A DNA stretch of 64,000 bases from Oscillospiraceae bacterium (lineage in GTDB: Bacteria; Bacillota; Clostridia; Oscillospirales; SIG627): the NCBI GenBank assembly GCA_015063985.1, contig SVTC01000002.1:107888-171887 (forward strand), written 5' to 3'. The notes beneath the pieces were generated by a model. The model saw only the letters and a program-made list of their open reading frames with translations. It did no database searches and had not been told where the DNA came from. Positions 14,770 through 23,459 of this stretch are shown here, piece after piece. Position numbers and translations under genes: made by a program. Each line of letters begins with the position of its first letter. Positions within the stretch are counted from its first letter, which is position 1.

Positions 14770-15432
14770 TTACTTTATTACAATTTCGCTGAGCTCTTCC
14801 AGCCTTGCTCTGTCGCTGACGGAGCGGGTGAAGAATTCTCGGCTTTTTTTACATTTGGGGCATGTGAACACTATGCTTTCGCTTTTAACGGCTATGTCGG
14901 GGTTTTTATCTCCGCAGATGCAGCTGAGCTTTCCGTCGTAAGCCATATCCTTTATGATAAAGAGCATATCAGAGCTGATCTCGGGATTGAAGAACTCGAC
15001 CTCTTCCATTCCATTGGTGTCTATAGCCATATCGGAGGAAAGACCGAGGCTGTCTTCAACGGTGCCGTCCTGGAATTTTTCCTCCAGGGCGAGAAGACGG
15101 GCGATCTCACTGTCGGATTCCTCGATTGCTTGGCGTACCTTTTCATCATCGCCGCAGAAGAAGCAATCTATGCCCGAATATGCACACTGGAGGCTGAGAA
15201 GCTCCTTTTCCAGCAATGCCTTGGTAAGGGTGAAGCGGTGAGGTGTTGGGCAGGCAACGCAGGGTACCGTGACCTTGAATTTGCCTTGCTCTGTTTTTTC
15301 TATAATAATGGCACAGTGGCCGCAGGATGCGCTTTGGGAAAAGCCGTTGGTTTCCAGATCACCGAGATCTATCTTTACAAAGTGATTCTGTGCGCAGTGG
15401 TTGCATCTGTAGGCTACGGTTATCGTTTTCAT
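14770..15432 (-). CDS. Cysteine-rich zinc-ribbon protein of unknown function
   Basis: 220 residues with paired cysteines that should bind several zinc ions: C10/C13, C37/C40, C58/C61, C90/C93, then CICG and CPKC near the C-terminus. The N-terminal half resembles a CpXC-type two-ribbon domain (RCNHC...CGHC). A short acidic central helix follows. There is no signal peptide or TM, so it is cytoplasmic. The ATG overlaps the stop of the upstream glycosylase gene (ATGA), so the two are coupled. Function unknown; nucleic-acid binding or redox sensing are only guesses. Confidence 0.8.
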   Translation of the reverse strand: MKTITVAYRCNHCAQNHFVKIDLGDLETNGFSQSASCGHCAIIIEKTEQGKFKVTVPCVACPTPHRFTLTKALLEKELLSLQCAYSGIDCFFCGDDEKVRQAIEESDSEIARLLALEEKFQDGTVEDSLGLSSDMAIDTNGMEEVEFFNPEISSDMLFIIKDMAYDGKLSCICGDKNPDIAVKSESIVFTCPKCKKSREFFTRSVSDRARLEELSEIVIK

Positions 15433-16271
15433 TGGGCAAGATACCTTTCGTAATAGAACAAATATTGTTGGGCAAGACCCGCGTTCAAGCCGAAGTCGGG
15501 AACGGTCCTGTTAAGGCGGGTGTCAATGACCTTTCTCATCCACACGTCAACGGGAAAGGCTTCACGCTTGGAATATCCAAACAGGAGTGCGCAGTTTGCA
15601 ACCTTTTCGCCGATCCCCTTAACTGTACAAAGCATTTCCTTTGCCTTATGGTAATCCGCTTCTTTAATGGCGGAGGCATCAAGGCTTCCGCTGTGGAAGG
15701 CTTGAGCGCAGTTGATAAGATAAGGCGCTCTGAACCCGAAGGATAATTCTCTCAGCCTTTCCTCTCCCAGCTCAAGCACCGCCTCGGGCTCGGGAAATGA
15801 GTAGCAGTCCCCTCCCAGATCCTTTCCCGCCTCGCGGCAAAGGCTGCGGATGAGCTTTTTTATTCTTTGAATGTTGTTGTTCTGACTTATAACGAAGCTG
15901 AGAGTTGTCTCCCAGGGATCCTGATTAAGGATCCTTATTCCGTTTCCCTTTTCTATGCAGAGCTTAAGATGATCCTTTGATGCTCCCGAGGCTTCTATTA
16001 TTTCCTTTTGTGCCAGAGAATAGTCTCTTTCAAGATCGAAGAAATCCTTCCAGACTATTTCAAAGTCTTCCTCTGTGACTCCTTCCAGAAACAGACCCGA
16101 ATCATTGCGGAGCTTTACAGAAAGGGTCTTGCCCCCGGCTATGCCGAAAAAACCGTTTTGGCTTTTATCGAATCTGAAGCACTGACCGCAATCAAAGGTC
16201 TTTTCCGGATCCAGACCGTCGGGCACGTAAAGCAGACAGCCCTTTTTATCAAAGCTTACACTGTAAGACAT
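15429..16271 (-). CDS. ogg: OGG1-type 8-oxoguanine DNA glycosylase/AP lyase
   Basis: 280 residues. The N-terminal ~110 residues match the OGG_N domain (TFDCGQCFRF is typical), followed by a helix-hairpin-helix-GPD fold: ILNQDPWETTLSFVISQNNN, then VKGIGEKVANCALLFGYSKREAFPVDVW, in which Lys223 is the Schiff-base nucleophile and Asp242 the activating acid. It should excise 8-oxoguanine opposite C and nick the strand. The catalytic residues are intact. AAGGACG precedes the ATG. It heads the operon that ends with rarA, both being genome-maintenance genes, and is divergent from the DUF6062 gene. Confidence 0.93.
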   Translation of the reverse strand: MSYSVSFDKKGCLLYVPDGLDPEKTFDCGQCFRFDKSQNGFFGIAGGKTLSVKLRNDSGLFLEGVTEEDFEIVWKDFFDLERDYSLAQKEIIEASGASKDHLKLCIEKGNGIRILNQDPWETTLSFVISQNNNIQRIKKLIRSLCREAGKDLGGDCYSFPEPEAVLELGEERLRELSFGFRAPYLINCAQAFHSGSLDASAIKEADYHKAKEMLCTVKGIGEKVANCALLFGYSKREAFPVDVWMRKVIDTRLNRTVPDFGLNAGLAQQYLFYYERYLAQ

Positions 16272-16295
16272 ATTTCGTCCTTTTTTCCGTTATTG

Positions 16296-16324
16296 TTGAC
16301 TTTTTTTACAAATGACATTATAAT
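16296..16324 (+). promoter_or_regulatory. Sigma-A promoter of the DUF6062 gene
   Basis: TTGACT (16296-16301), 17 bases, TATAAT (16319-16324). RNA should start near 16331, leaving a ~26-base leader with AAGGAG before ATG 16357. The palindromic ATTATAAT also offers a -10 to the divergent glycosylase operon. Confidence 0.8.
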
Positions 16325-16356
16325 TAATATATTAAGTACCTTCTAAGGAGCGAGCT

Positions 16357-17040
16357 ATGGAATCGATCTATACAATACCCGTAAACGAGGCATTTGAGCA
16401 AAATCATCAGTGCCCGTTTTGCACACTTTTCGACAAGCTGGAGGAAAACGAGCTTGATCTGATTCTGGGCGCCAGCATGATGGAGCCCGATATTCGCATA
16501 AAGACCAATAAAATGGGCTTCTGCCAAACTCATTACAAGCTTATGTATGAGGGGAAAAACCGTCTCAGCCTTGCCCTGATGCTTGAAAGCCATCTGGACA
16601 GTGTTAAGAAGGAGTTAAAGGCGGGCTTTACTCTTTTCGGAACCAAGGCCGCAAAGTCTGCGGGAAACGTGGGCGAGATCAACGAGAGCTGCTACGTTTG
16701 CGACAAGATCTCAATGCATTTAAGCAAAATGATAGAGACCGCGTGCATTCTTTATAATTCCGAGGAGGAATTCAGGAAGAAATACTCATCTCAACCTTAC
16801 TTCTGCCTTAAGCACTACGAAAAGCTGATGCGCGTTGCACCCGTTTTCATCGATAAAAAGAAGCTTAAGGAGTTTTACGAGCTTACCGAGGCTATTCAGC
16901 TTAAATACATCTCCTCGCTGAGAGATGACGTGAGCTTTTTCTGCAAAAAGTTCGATTACCGCTATAAGGATGAGCCTTGGGGCACCGCAAAGGATGCAGT
17001 GGAGCGCACGATCGCGTATCTCAACGGCAGAATGATATAA
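16357..17040 (+). CDS. DUF6062 family protein
   Basis: 227 residues, cytoplasmic, matching what I know as DUF6062: an N-terminal IPVNEAFEQNHQCPFCTLFDKLE with a CPFC pair, a second CQTHYKLM motif and a third CYVCDK and FCLKHYEKLM, that is, two CxxC/CxxH pairs suited to a bound metal or [Fe-S]-like site. The function of the family is unknown. It is transcribed alone from its own promoter and followed by a strong terminator; its start has a good AAGGAG site. Confidence 0.85.
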   Translation: MESIYTIPVNEAFEQNHQCPFCTLFDKLEENELDLILGASMMEPDIRIKTNKMGFCQTHYKLMYEGKNRLSLALMLESHLDSVKKELKAGFTLFGTKAAKSAGNVGEINESCYVCDKISMHLSKMIETACILYNSEEEFRKKYSSQPYFCLKHYEKLMRVAPVFIDKKKLKEFYELTEAIQLKYISSLRDDVSFFCKKFDYRYKDEPWGTAKDAVERTIAYLNGRMI

Positions 17041-17050
17041 ATCCCACCCA

Positions 17051-17078
17051 AAGCAACGGCTGAGCCGTTGCTTTTTTA
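17051..17078 (+). terminator. Terminator of the DUF6062 gene
   Basis: AAGCAACGGC-TGA-GCCGTTGCTT followed by TTTTTATT. The T tract overlaps the stop codon of the convergent spoIIIE gene. Confidence 0.9.
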
Positions 17079-19679
17079 TTGTATGGGAGGCTCGCTTGAG
17101 TCGCTCTTTTGATTCATCCACTCCATATATCTGTTCATATCCCACAGTACCTCACGGGGCTTGGAGCCGTTGAAGGGACCTATGACTCCCATATTTCCCA
17201 TTATGTCCGTGATACGTCCCGCTCTGGAGTAGCCAAGCTGGAGCTTTCTCTGGATAAATGACGTGGAGATCTTTCCGTTTTCTATGGAGAGCTTTATTGC
17301 CTGAGCCAGCATAGGATCGTCATCCTGGGCACCCGAGGCATCGGGATCGGCATCGAAGCCCGCAGAATGCTTCTTTTCTCCGCAGCGTGCGGCTTCCTTT
17401 TCGATCTGTTCCTGGATCTCGCGGGAGTACTCTGCGACCTTGTGCTCTCTTAAAAAGTCGGTTATTTCCTCGACCTCTGCTTCGCTGACGAAGCTTCCTT
17501 GAACTCTGGTGGGCTTGGTGCTGCCTACGGGAGCGTAGAGCATATCACCCCTACCCATAAGCTTTTCCGCACCTGCGATGTCGATTATGGTCCTTGAATC
17601 TACCTGGCTGGATACCGTAAAGGCGATTCGGCTGGGGAAGTTTGCCTTGATAAGACCTGTGATAACGTCAACAGAGGGTCTTTGCGTACCGATGATAAGG
17701 TGTATTCCCGCCGCTCTTGCCTTCTGCGCCAGACGGCAAATGGAGCTTTCAACGTCGTCTCGGGCGGTCATCATTAGATCGGCAAGCTCGTCGATGACTA
17801 TTACTATGTAGGGCTCCTTTTGTCTTTCGGGATCTCCCGCAATGGCTTTATTGTAGTTTGCGATATTTCTTACGCCCTCCTCCTCAATCAGAGCAAAGCG
17901 TCTTTCCATTTCGCTTACCGCCCATGCCAAGGCGCCTGCCGCCTTCTTGGGCTCGCTGACAACGGGGACTATAAGATGGGGAATGCCGTTGTATATGCTC
18001 ATTTCAACCTTTTTGGGGTCGATAAGTATCAGCTTGACCTCGTCGGGAGTGGCCTTGTAGAGGATGGAGGTGATTACCGAGTTCATACATACGGATTTAC
18101 CCATATTGGTAGCGCCCGCGATAAGCAGATGGGGCATTTTGGTTATGTTGCAGAAAATGGGCTTGCCGGCAACGTCCATACCAAGGCACACCGTGAGCTT
18201 GCTTTCGGCATCCTTGAAGGCACTGCTGTCGATAAGCTCTCTTAAGTATACTGTGGCAACGGATTTATTGGGAACCTCTATTCCCACTGCCTCTTTTCCG
18301 GGGATGGGTGCTTCTATTCTGACGCCCGATGCCGCAAGATTAAGAGCGATATCGTCTGCCAGATTTACTATCGATCTGACTCTTACGCCGATGTCGGGCT
18401 GAAGCTCGTATCTTGTAACAGTGGGTCCCACTGCAACGTCAAGTATCTTTGTTTTTACTCCGAAGCTTGCCAGAGTCTCCACCAGCTTGTTGGCGGTCTG
18501 CTCCTGCTCCTGGGTGTTGCCCGATTTTCTTACGGGCTCGTATTGAAGAAGACTGACGGGAGGAAAAACGTAGGCTTCCTCGGGCTGAGGAGCTTCGTCC
18601 TCCTCTATTGTGCTGTGAATGGTTCTTTTTACCTCAAGGGAGGTCTGTGCCTCCAGCTCCTCATCGTCCTCGTCGTCAAGGCCGTCAAGGCTATCGGTAA
18701 AGCGGTGGCTGAGCTCGGGGTCCTCTTTTTTGGAAAACACGTTTTGCAGGGTCTCTCCGACGCTTGCGGGAGCCTCGCGGAGATCCTCGGCTGCGGGTCT
18801 TGCGCCGCGGCTTGCTTGGGCGGGCGCAGGTGTCATTAAGCCGTCCTCGTCAAAGCCGGGAAGCTCGCCGTCCTCGTCATACTGAGGGGTCCTTTTCTGA
18901 GGGGGAGCGGGGATCTCGTTATCGTTTTCGGCTTCTTCGTCCTCCGTGGGATCTACCTTGAAGCCCTCTCTTCTTTTTTCTGCGCATTCCTTGCGCAAAA
19001 GCTCTGCCTGCTTCTTTTCCTCAAGCTGTCTTTGACGCTCTCTTTCCTCTTCTCTTGCAAGCTTTTTATCCCTGGCGTTATCTCTCATATCGCCGATCTT
19101 TCCTTCTACGTTGCCCACGATAAGCCCGAAGATCTCAACGGGGCTCTTTCCGAAGATAAAGGAGCCGGAGACAATAAGCAAAATAGCGCTGATTATGGCA
19201 GTGGCTATCTTTCCCACTGCGGCTATACAGAAGCCGGAAAGAAGTGCTCCTATTGCGCCTGCGCCGGAAAGCTGGATGCCGTTATCAAATGCCACCTTGC
19301 CGTCGTATTCATCGGCAACGGGGAAAAACATTCCGTATATTATACTCACAAGCAAGATGCAGCATACACTCAGCACCCACTTGAAGACCATACCCTTTTC
19401 CATATCCTTGGAAAAATACACCGATCTTATAAGCATTACCACGGGAATAAGATATGCTCCTACGCTGAAGCAGCCCTTGAAGCAGTTGTTGAAAAACAGT
19501 CCCACAGCTCCGGTAACGTCGGTAAATATAAGGCAAGCGGCAAAGAACACTGCCACCAATCCCAAAATGTAAGGGATAAGCCTTAAAAGAGCGGAATTGT
19601 CCTTTTTAACGGCTGTGCTTCCTTTTTTTGACGGAGGGTTTTTGCCCCCCTTTTTATTGTTTGTTTTGGTATATTTCAT
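17076..19679 (-). CDS. spoIIIE: FtsK/SpoIIIE-family DNA translocase
   Basis: 867 residues. An N-terminal membrane part with about four helices (about residues 30-190), a low-complexity acidic/proline linker (roughly 190-400), then the motor: HLLIAGATNMGKS with Walker A at 522-529, Walker B IVIVIDELAD near 625-634, and LAQKARAAGIHLIIGTQRPSVDVI. The C-terminal gamma domain (ISTSFIQRKLQLGYSRAGRI, near 804-823) reads KOPS/SRS-type sequences. It pumps chromosomal DNA through the division or sporulation septum. It is monocistronic, with its own promoter at 19721-19749. SpoIIIE and FtsK cannot be told apart on sequence alone. Confidence 0.95.
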   Translation of the reverse strand: MKYTKTNNKKGGKNPPSKKGSTAVKKDNSALLRLIPYILGLVAVFFAACLIFTDVTGAVGLFFNNCFKGCFSVGAYLIPVVMLIRSVYFSKDMEKGMVFKWVLSVCCILLVSIIYGMFFPVADEYDGKVAFDNGIQLSGAGAIGALLSGFCIAAVGKIATAIISAILLIVSGSFIFGKSPVEIFGLIVGNVEGKIGDMRDNARDKKLAREEERERQRQLEEKKQAELLRKECAEKRREGFKVDPTEDEEAENDNEIPAPPQKRTPQYDEDGELPGFDEDGLMTPAPAQASRGARPAAEDLREAPASVGETLQNVFSKKEDPELSHRFTDSLDGLDDEDDEELEAQTSLEVKRTIHSTIEEDEAPQPEEAYVFPPVSLLQYEPVRKSGNTQEQEQTANKLVETLASFGVKTKILDVAVGPTVTRYELQPDIGVRVRSIVNLADDIALNLAASGVRIEAPIPGKEAVGIEVPNKSVATVYLRELIDSSAFKDAESKLTVCLGMDVAGKPIFCNITKMPHLLIAGATNMGKSVCMNSVITSILYKATPDEVKLILIDPKKVEMSIYNGIPHLIVPVVSEPKKAAGALAWAVSEMERRFALIEEEGVRNIANYNKAIAGDPERQKEPYIVIVIDELADLMMTARDDVESSICRLAQKARAAGIHLIIGTQRPSVDVITGLIKANFPSRIAFTVSSQVDSRTIIDIAGAEKLMGRGDMLYAPVGSTKPTRVQGSFVSEAEVEEITDFLREHKVAEYSREIQEQIEKEAARCGEKKHSAGFDADPDASGAQDDDPMLAQAIKLSIENGKISTSFIQRKLQLGYSRAGRITDIMGNMGVIGPFNGSKPREVLWDMNRYMEWMNQKSDSSEPPIQ

Positions 19680-19720
19680 TATTTTTTCCTTTGTAAAATA
19701 TTCAAAAGCTATTCAGCATA

Positions 19721-19749
19721 ATTATATCACTTTGTTCAAAAAAAATCAA
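19721..19749 (-). promoter_or_regulatory. Sigma-A promoter of spoIIIE
   Basis: Minus strand: TTGATT (19749-19744), 17 bases, TATAAT (19726-19721). It lies 42 bases before the ATG and downstream of the terminator of the acyl-ligase operon. Confidence 0.65.
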
Positions 19750-19787
19750 GAGAAATAAAGCTTTATCCGAGGCTTTTTGTTGAAATG

Positions 19788-19839
19788 AAGAAAAAATAAA
19801 AAAAGCCCGATGAACTGCAGTTAGATTCTTCGGGCTTTT
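19788..19839 (-). terminator. Terminator of the PadR/acyl-ligase operon
   Basis: AAAAGCCCGA pairs with TCGGGCTTTT around an ~19-base loop; on the minus strand it runs into TTTATTTTTTC. It lies right after the second ligase gene, marking the operon end. Confidence 0.85.
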
Positions 19840-19853
19840 GCTTATATTAAATT

Positions 19854-21488
19854 TCAGCGTTTGATCTTTCTGGAGCTGGTCTTGGGGAAGGGCTCTGTGC
19901 GGATGATGACATCCTTGATCTGCTTATATGCGGGCAGGTCCTTCAAAGCCTCGTCGATCTTGGTTCTGAGAGCCTCTTTATCTATGGGCTGCTCCATAAA
20001 TACCTCGGCGCTGAGGGCTATCTCCTCGCCGTGTTCGTTTTTTATGCCTCTGACCACTATTTCGGTGATCTCGTCAATGCTCATCAAAATGTTTTCCATT
20101 TCCTCGGGATAGATATTCTTACCGTTGGAGAGAACTATGAGATTCTTTTTTCTTCCCGTGATGATGAGCTCGTCGTCCTCCGTAATCATACCGTAGTCGC
20201 CGGTATAGAACCAGCCGTCCTTTATGACCTCTGCGGTCTTTTCGGGGTTCTTATAGTAGCCCAGCATAACGGTCTTACCCTTAACGCAGATCTCGCCGAT
20301 GCCCTCTTCGTTGGGCTGATCGATGCGCCATTCAACGCAACCGAGCTTTTTACCTGCGCTTTTATAGTTGGTGGCACCCATGGGATTTACGCAAACCAAG
20401 GGAGAGCATTCGGTAATGCCGTAGCCTGCGGTGAGGGGGATGCCGATATCGTCAAAGAACTTACCGATCTCGGGTCTGATGGGCGCACCGCCGCAGACCA
20501 GCTGGCGAAGATTTCCGCCGAAGGCTTCGTAAACGGAGCTAAAGAGCTTTCTTCTGAGATCGATACCCATTTTTCTCAAAGCTCTGCTGACCTTGATAAG
20601 TATCTTGAAGGCCTTTTCCTTGCCCTGCTTTTTAACGTTGTTATTTACCGCGGTGTAGAAAAGCTCTGCAACTGCGGGAACGATCATCATATAATCGGGC
20701 TTAAAGAGCTTAAGGTTATTAACCACTGCCTTGAGCTGGTCGTTTATTGCAAGGCTTGCGCCGTAGCGGAAGGCAACAAGGATATCCACAACTGCCGCAT
20801 AGCTATGGGTATAAGGAAGAATGGAAAGGCCGGAGTCGTAGATATGTGCCACGTTAAGGCCGTGGTAAACAAGATTTACCATATTGCTCTCGCTGAGCAT
20901 AACGCCCTTAGCCACACCGGTGGTTCCTGAGGTATATACAAGAAGCTTGAGGCTGTGAAGATCGCTCTGAAGAGAATTGTACTGTGTCTTATCCAGACTC
21001 TCGCCGTGCTTAAGAAGCTTGGAGAAGCTGAGAACGCCGTCCTGATCCTCGTCAAGATCAAAGCAGATGATCTTTTCCAAAAGAGGCATCTTATCCTTTA
21101 CCTCAAGAAGCTTTTCCAGGTTCTTTTTGCCGACGAAGATGACTTTACTGTCGGAATTGTTGAAAAGATCCTTAAAATCCTCGGAGGGAAGATCCTTATC
21201 CAGAGGCACGAAGGCACCCTCGGACATAATAACGGTGAAATAGCTGAGTATCCACTCGTAACGGTTTTCGCAGTAGCAGGCAACGTGGGTATTGCCGTAG
21301 CCCAGCTCGCAAAGCGCTGCGCCCAGAGCCTCGCACTGATTCTTGAACTCTCCGAAGGTGACGTCCTTGATCTCGGTCTTGGAAAGCTTGTAGCGGTAAG
21401 CCACGCTGTCGTGATATTTCTCGTCTGCTTCCTTTACCATCTGGCGGATGGTATCAAAGGGGAGATTGGGCCTTCTTTGGTATTTCAT
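19854..21488 (-). CDS. AMP-dependent acyl-CoA/acyl-ACP ligase (second of the operon)
   Basis: Adenylate-forming enzyme, 544 residues from ATG 21488, which overlaps the acyl carrier protein stop (ATGA) and has AGGAG upstream. It carries all core motifs: YTSGTTGVAKGVMLSESN (ATP loop), AGYGITECSP, the TGDYG/ITGRKKNLIVLSNGKNIYPEE hinge, and a C-terminal PKTSSRKIKR with the catalytic lysine. It activates a carboxylic acid, probably a fatty acyl chain, as acyl-AMP and transfers it to a thiol, plausibly the phosphopantetheine arm of the adjacent ACP. Exact substrate unknown. It is the last gene of the PadR operon. Confidence 0.9.
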   Translation of the reverse strand: MKYQRRPNLPFDTIRQMVKEADEKYHDSVAYRYKLSKTEIKDVTFGEFKNQCEALGAALCELGYGNTHVACYCENRYEWILSYFTVIMSEGAFVPLDKDLPSEDFKDLFNNSDSKVIFVGKKNLEKLLEVKDKMPLLEKIICFDLDEDQDGVLSFSKLLKHGESLDKTQYNSLQSDLHSLKLLVYTSGTTGVAKGVMLSESNMVNLVYHGLNVAHIYDSGLSILPYTHSYAAVVDILVAFRYGASLAINDQLKAVVNNLKLFKPDYMMIVPAVAELFYTAVNNNVKKQGKEKAFKILIKVSRALRKMGIDLRRKLFSSVYEAFGGNLRQLVCGGAPIRPEIGKFFDDIGIPLTAGYGITECSPLVCVNPMGATNYKSAGKKLGCVEWRIDQPNEEGIGEICVKGKTVMLGYYKNPEKTAEVIKDGWFYTGDYGMITEDDELIITGRKKNLIVLSNGKNIYPEEMENILMSIDEITEIVVRGIKNEHGEEIALSAEVFMEQPIDKEALRTKIDEALKDLPAYKQIKDVIIRTEPFPKTSSRKIKR

Positions 21489-21712
21489 TTGCTGAGCTCC
21501 TCTACGTAGTTGCAAAGATCGGTTACGGTAACCAGTGCCATAAGCCTATCCTCGTCCATTTCAATGTCAAAGTTCTCTTCGATTGCCATAATAGCATTGA
21601 TAAAGCTGATAGAGTCTACACCCAGATCGGAGCTGATCTTTGTTTCGGGGGTGATGAGGTCGGCGTCTACTCCTACCTCTTCCACAAGAATGGTTTTGAT
21701 TTTTTCAAACAT
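21485..21712 (-). CDS. Acyl carrier protein
   Basis: 75 residues, acidic, four-helix ACP fold. Ser34 in DLGVDSISF is the 4'-phosphopantetheine attachment site. It lies between two adenylate-forming ligases, overlapping the second by four bases and following the first by 18 bases. It is more likely a dedicated ACP for this pathway than the housekeeping fatty-acid ACP, because no fab genes are near. The Shine-Dalgarno AAAGGAG precedes the ATG. Confidence 0.92.
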   Translation of the reverse strand: MFEKIKTILVEEVGVDADLITPETKISSDLGVDSISFINAIMAIEENFDIEMDEDRLMALVTVTDLCNYVEELSK

Positions 21713-21730
21713 AATTTATCTCCTTTATAA

Positions 21731-23446
21731 TTAGATGCTGTCCTTCTTGAGCTTCTTGAGCTCCTCTTCCTCCAGCTGGCGGTATGCCACCTTACCCACA
21801 AGGGTCTTGGGGAGCTGATCGCGGAATTCTATATCGTAGGGAATGGCATATTTTGCGATGTGCTTCTTGCAGTATTCCTTGAGCTGAAGCTTAAGTTCGT
21901 CGGAGGGGGTGACTCCGGGCTTGAGCATAATGAACGCCTTTATCTTCTGGATCTTAATAGGATCGGGAACGCCGATGATGCAGCTCATCTGTACAAGCTC
22001 GTGGGCATCCAGGATATTTTCAAGCTGAGAGGGATAAACGTTGTAGCCGCTGGTGATTATCATCCTCTTTATTCTCTGCTTGAAGTAAACAAAGCCCTCG
22101 TCGTCCATAGTGCCCAGGTCTCCGGTGTGTACCCAGGTTCTGCCGTCCTCGTGGATCCTCAAGGTATCTGCGGTCTCCTGCGGATGCTTTAAGTATCCCA
22201 TCATAACGGTGGGGCCGGAAAGACAGATCTCGCCATCCTCGCCGTATGGAACCTCCTCGGTGGTACCTACCTTGACTATCTTATAATAGGTATCGGGGAA
22301 GGGCTGGCCTATACTGCCCTCCTTTGCAAGGTGCAGAGGAGTAAGACAGCTTGCGGTAACACATTCGGTGGTGCCGTAGCCCTCGCGGACCTTTACGGTG
22401 GCGTTGTGGCTCTCCAGGAATTTATCAAGACGCTTCTTAAGCTCCACGGAGAGACTGTCTCCACCGGAGAAAACGCCCTTAAGGCAGCTCAGATCGCCTT
22501 CCTCCATGGTCTTTTGTCTGAGAAGTGCCTCAAAGAGAGTGGGAACGCCTGCCATAAAGTTGCAGCGCTCCTTCAAGAGAAGCTTTGCATAGCTTTCGGG
22601 GGTGAAACGGGGAACGAGAATGCATCTGCCTCCGTTTGCGATCATAGAGTGGATGCTGACACCCAGTCCGAAGCCGTGGAAAATGGGCATAGCCGCCAGC
22701 ATTTTATCGCCGGGAGCGAAAATGGGGTTGGTTGCGACGATCTGCCTTGCCAATGCATTGAAGTTGCGGTTGGAGAGCATGATTCCCTTGGTGGTGCCGG
22801 TGGTTCCGCCGCTGTAAAGGATGACGGCAAGCTGATCTGCGTTGCGCTTTACCTTGTAGTCGGCGACGTCCTTTCCGGACTTCATAAAGTCGCGCCACAT
22901 AATAACGGGAGCATCCTTGGGAAGCTTTTTGATCTTTCTGCCCTCGGTGAGTATGTAACCGGTCTTCAGAGGCTGAGGCAGATAGTCCTTAATAGAGGTT
23001 ATTATGAGCTTATCCAGCTTCACGTTGGAGCGGATAGCCTCAAATTTTGAATAGAACTGATCCAGGGTGATCGCCATAACGCTTTCGGACTCGTTGAGAT
23101 AGAACTCTATCTCCTTTTCGCCGGAGAGGGGGTGGATCATATTTGCCACCGCACCAACCACGTTGATGGCATAAAACATTATAAGAGCCTGAGGGCAATT
23201 GGGCATACAGACCGTAACGCAGTCGTTTTCCTTGACACCTTGTGACTTAAGTGCCTTTGCGCACTGATTTACCTCGCGGTCAAAGCGGATGTACGTGGAG
23301 CTTCCGCCCATAAAGTCGTATGCGATATAGTCCGGATATTTTTCAACGATCTTCTCGACCGCCTCGTACATTGAGCCTTCGGGGTATTCGAGATTGAATT
23401 TTACCTCGCCGTAGTTTTTAAGCCAAGGTGCTTTTACTTCTGACAT
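21731..23446 (-). CDS. Long-chain-fatty-acid-CoA ligase-type AMP-binding enzyme (first of the operon)
   Basis: 571 residues from ATG 23446, chosen because AAAGGAG lies at the right distance; a longer start at 23467 would overlap the previous gene. Motifs: YSGGTTGTTKGIMLSNRN, HGFGLGVSIHSM, REGYGTTECVTA, TGDLGTMDDEGFVYFKQRIKRMIITSGYNVYPSQLE and the C-terminal PKTLVGKVAYRQLEE with catalytic lysine. It resembles FadD-type ligases (thioesterification of a long-chain acid). Its product could feed the acyltransferase upstream or load the ACP downstream; the direction of the pathway is not known. Confidence 0.9.
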   Translation of the reverse strand: MSEVKAPWLKNYGEVKFNLEYPEGSMYEAVEKIVEKYPDYIAYDFMGGSSTYIRFDREVNQCAKALKSQGVKENDCVTVCMPNCPQALIMFYAINVVGAVANMIHPLSGEKEIEFYLNESESVMAITLDQFYSKFEAIRSNVKLDKLIITSIKDYLPQPLKTGYILTEGRKIKKLPKDAPVIMWRDFMKSGKDVADYKVKRNADQLAVILYSGGTTGTTKGIMLSNRNFNALARQIVATNPIFAPGDKMLAAMPIFHGFGLGVSIHSMIANGGRCILVPRFTPESYAKLLLKERCNFMAGVPTLFEALLRQKTMEEGDLSCLKGVFSGGDSLSVELKKRLDKFLESHNATVKVREGYGTTECVTASCLTPLHLAKEGSIGQPFPDTYYKIVKVGTTEEVPYGEDGEICLSGPTVMMGYLKHPQETADTLRIHEDGRTWVHTGDLGTMDDEGFVYFKQRIKRMIITSGYNVYPSQLENILDAHELVQMSCIIGVPDPIKIQKIKAFIMLKPGVTPSDELKLQLKEYCKKHIAKYAIPYDIEFRDQLPKTLVGKVAYRQLEEEELKKLKKDSI

Positions 23447-23459
23447 AAGGTTCTCCTTT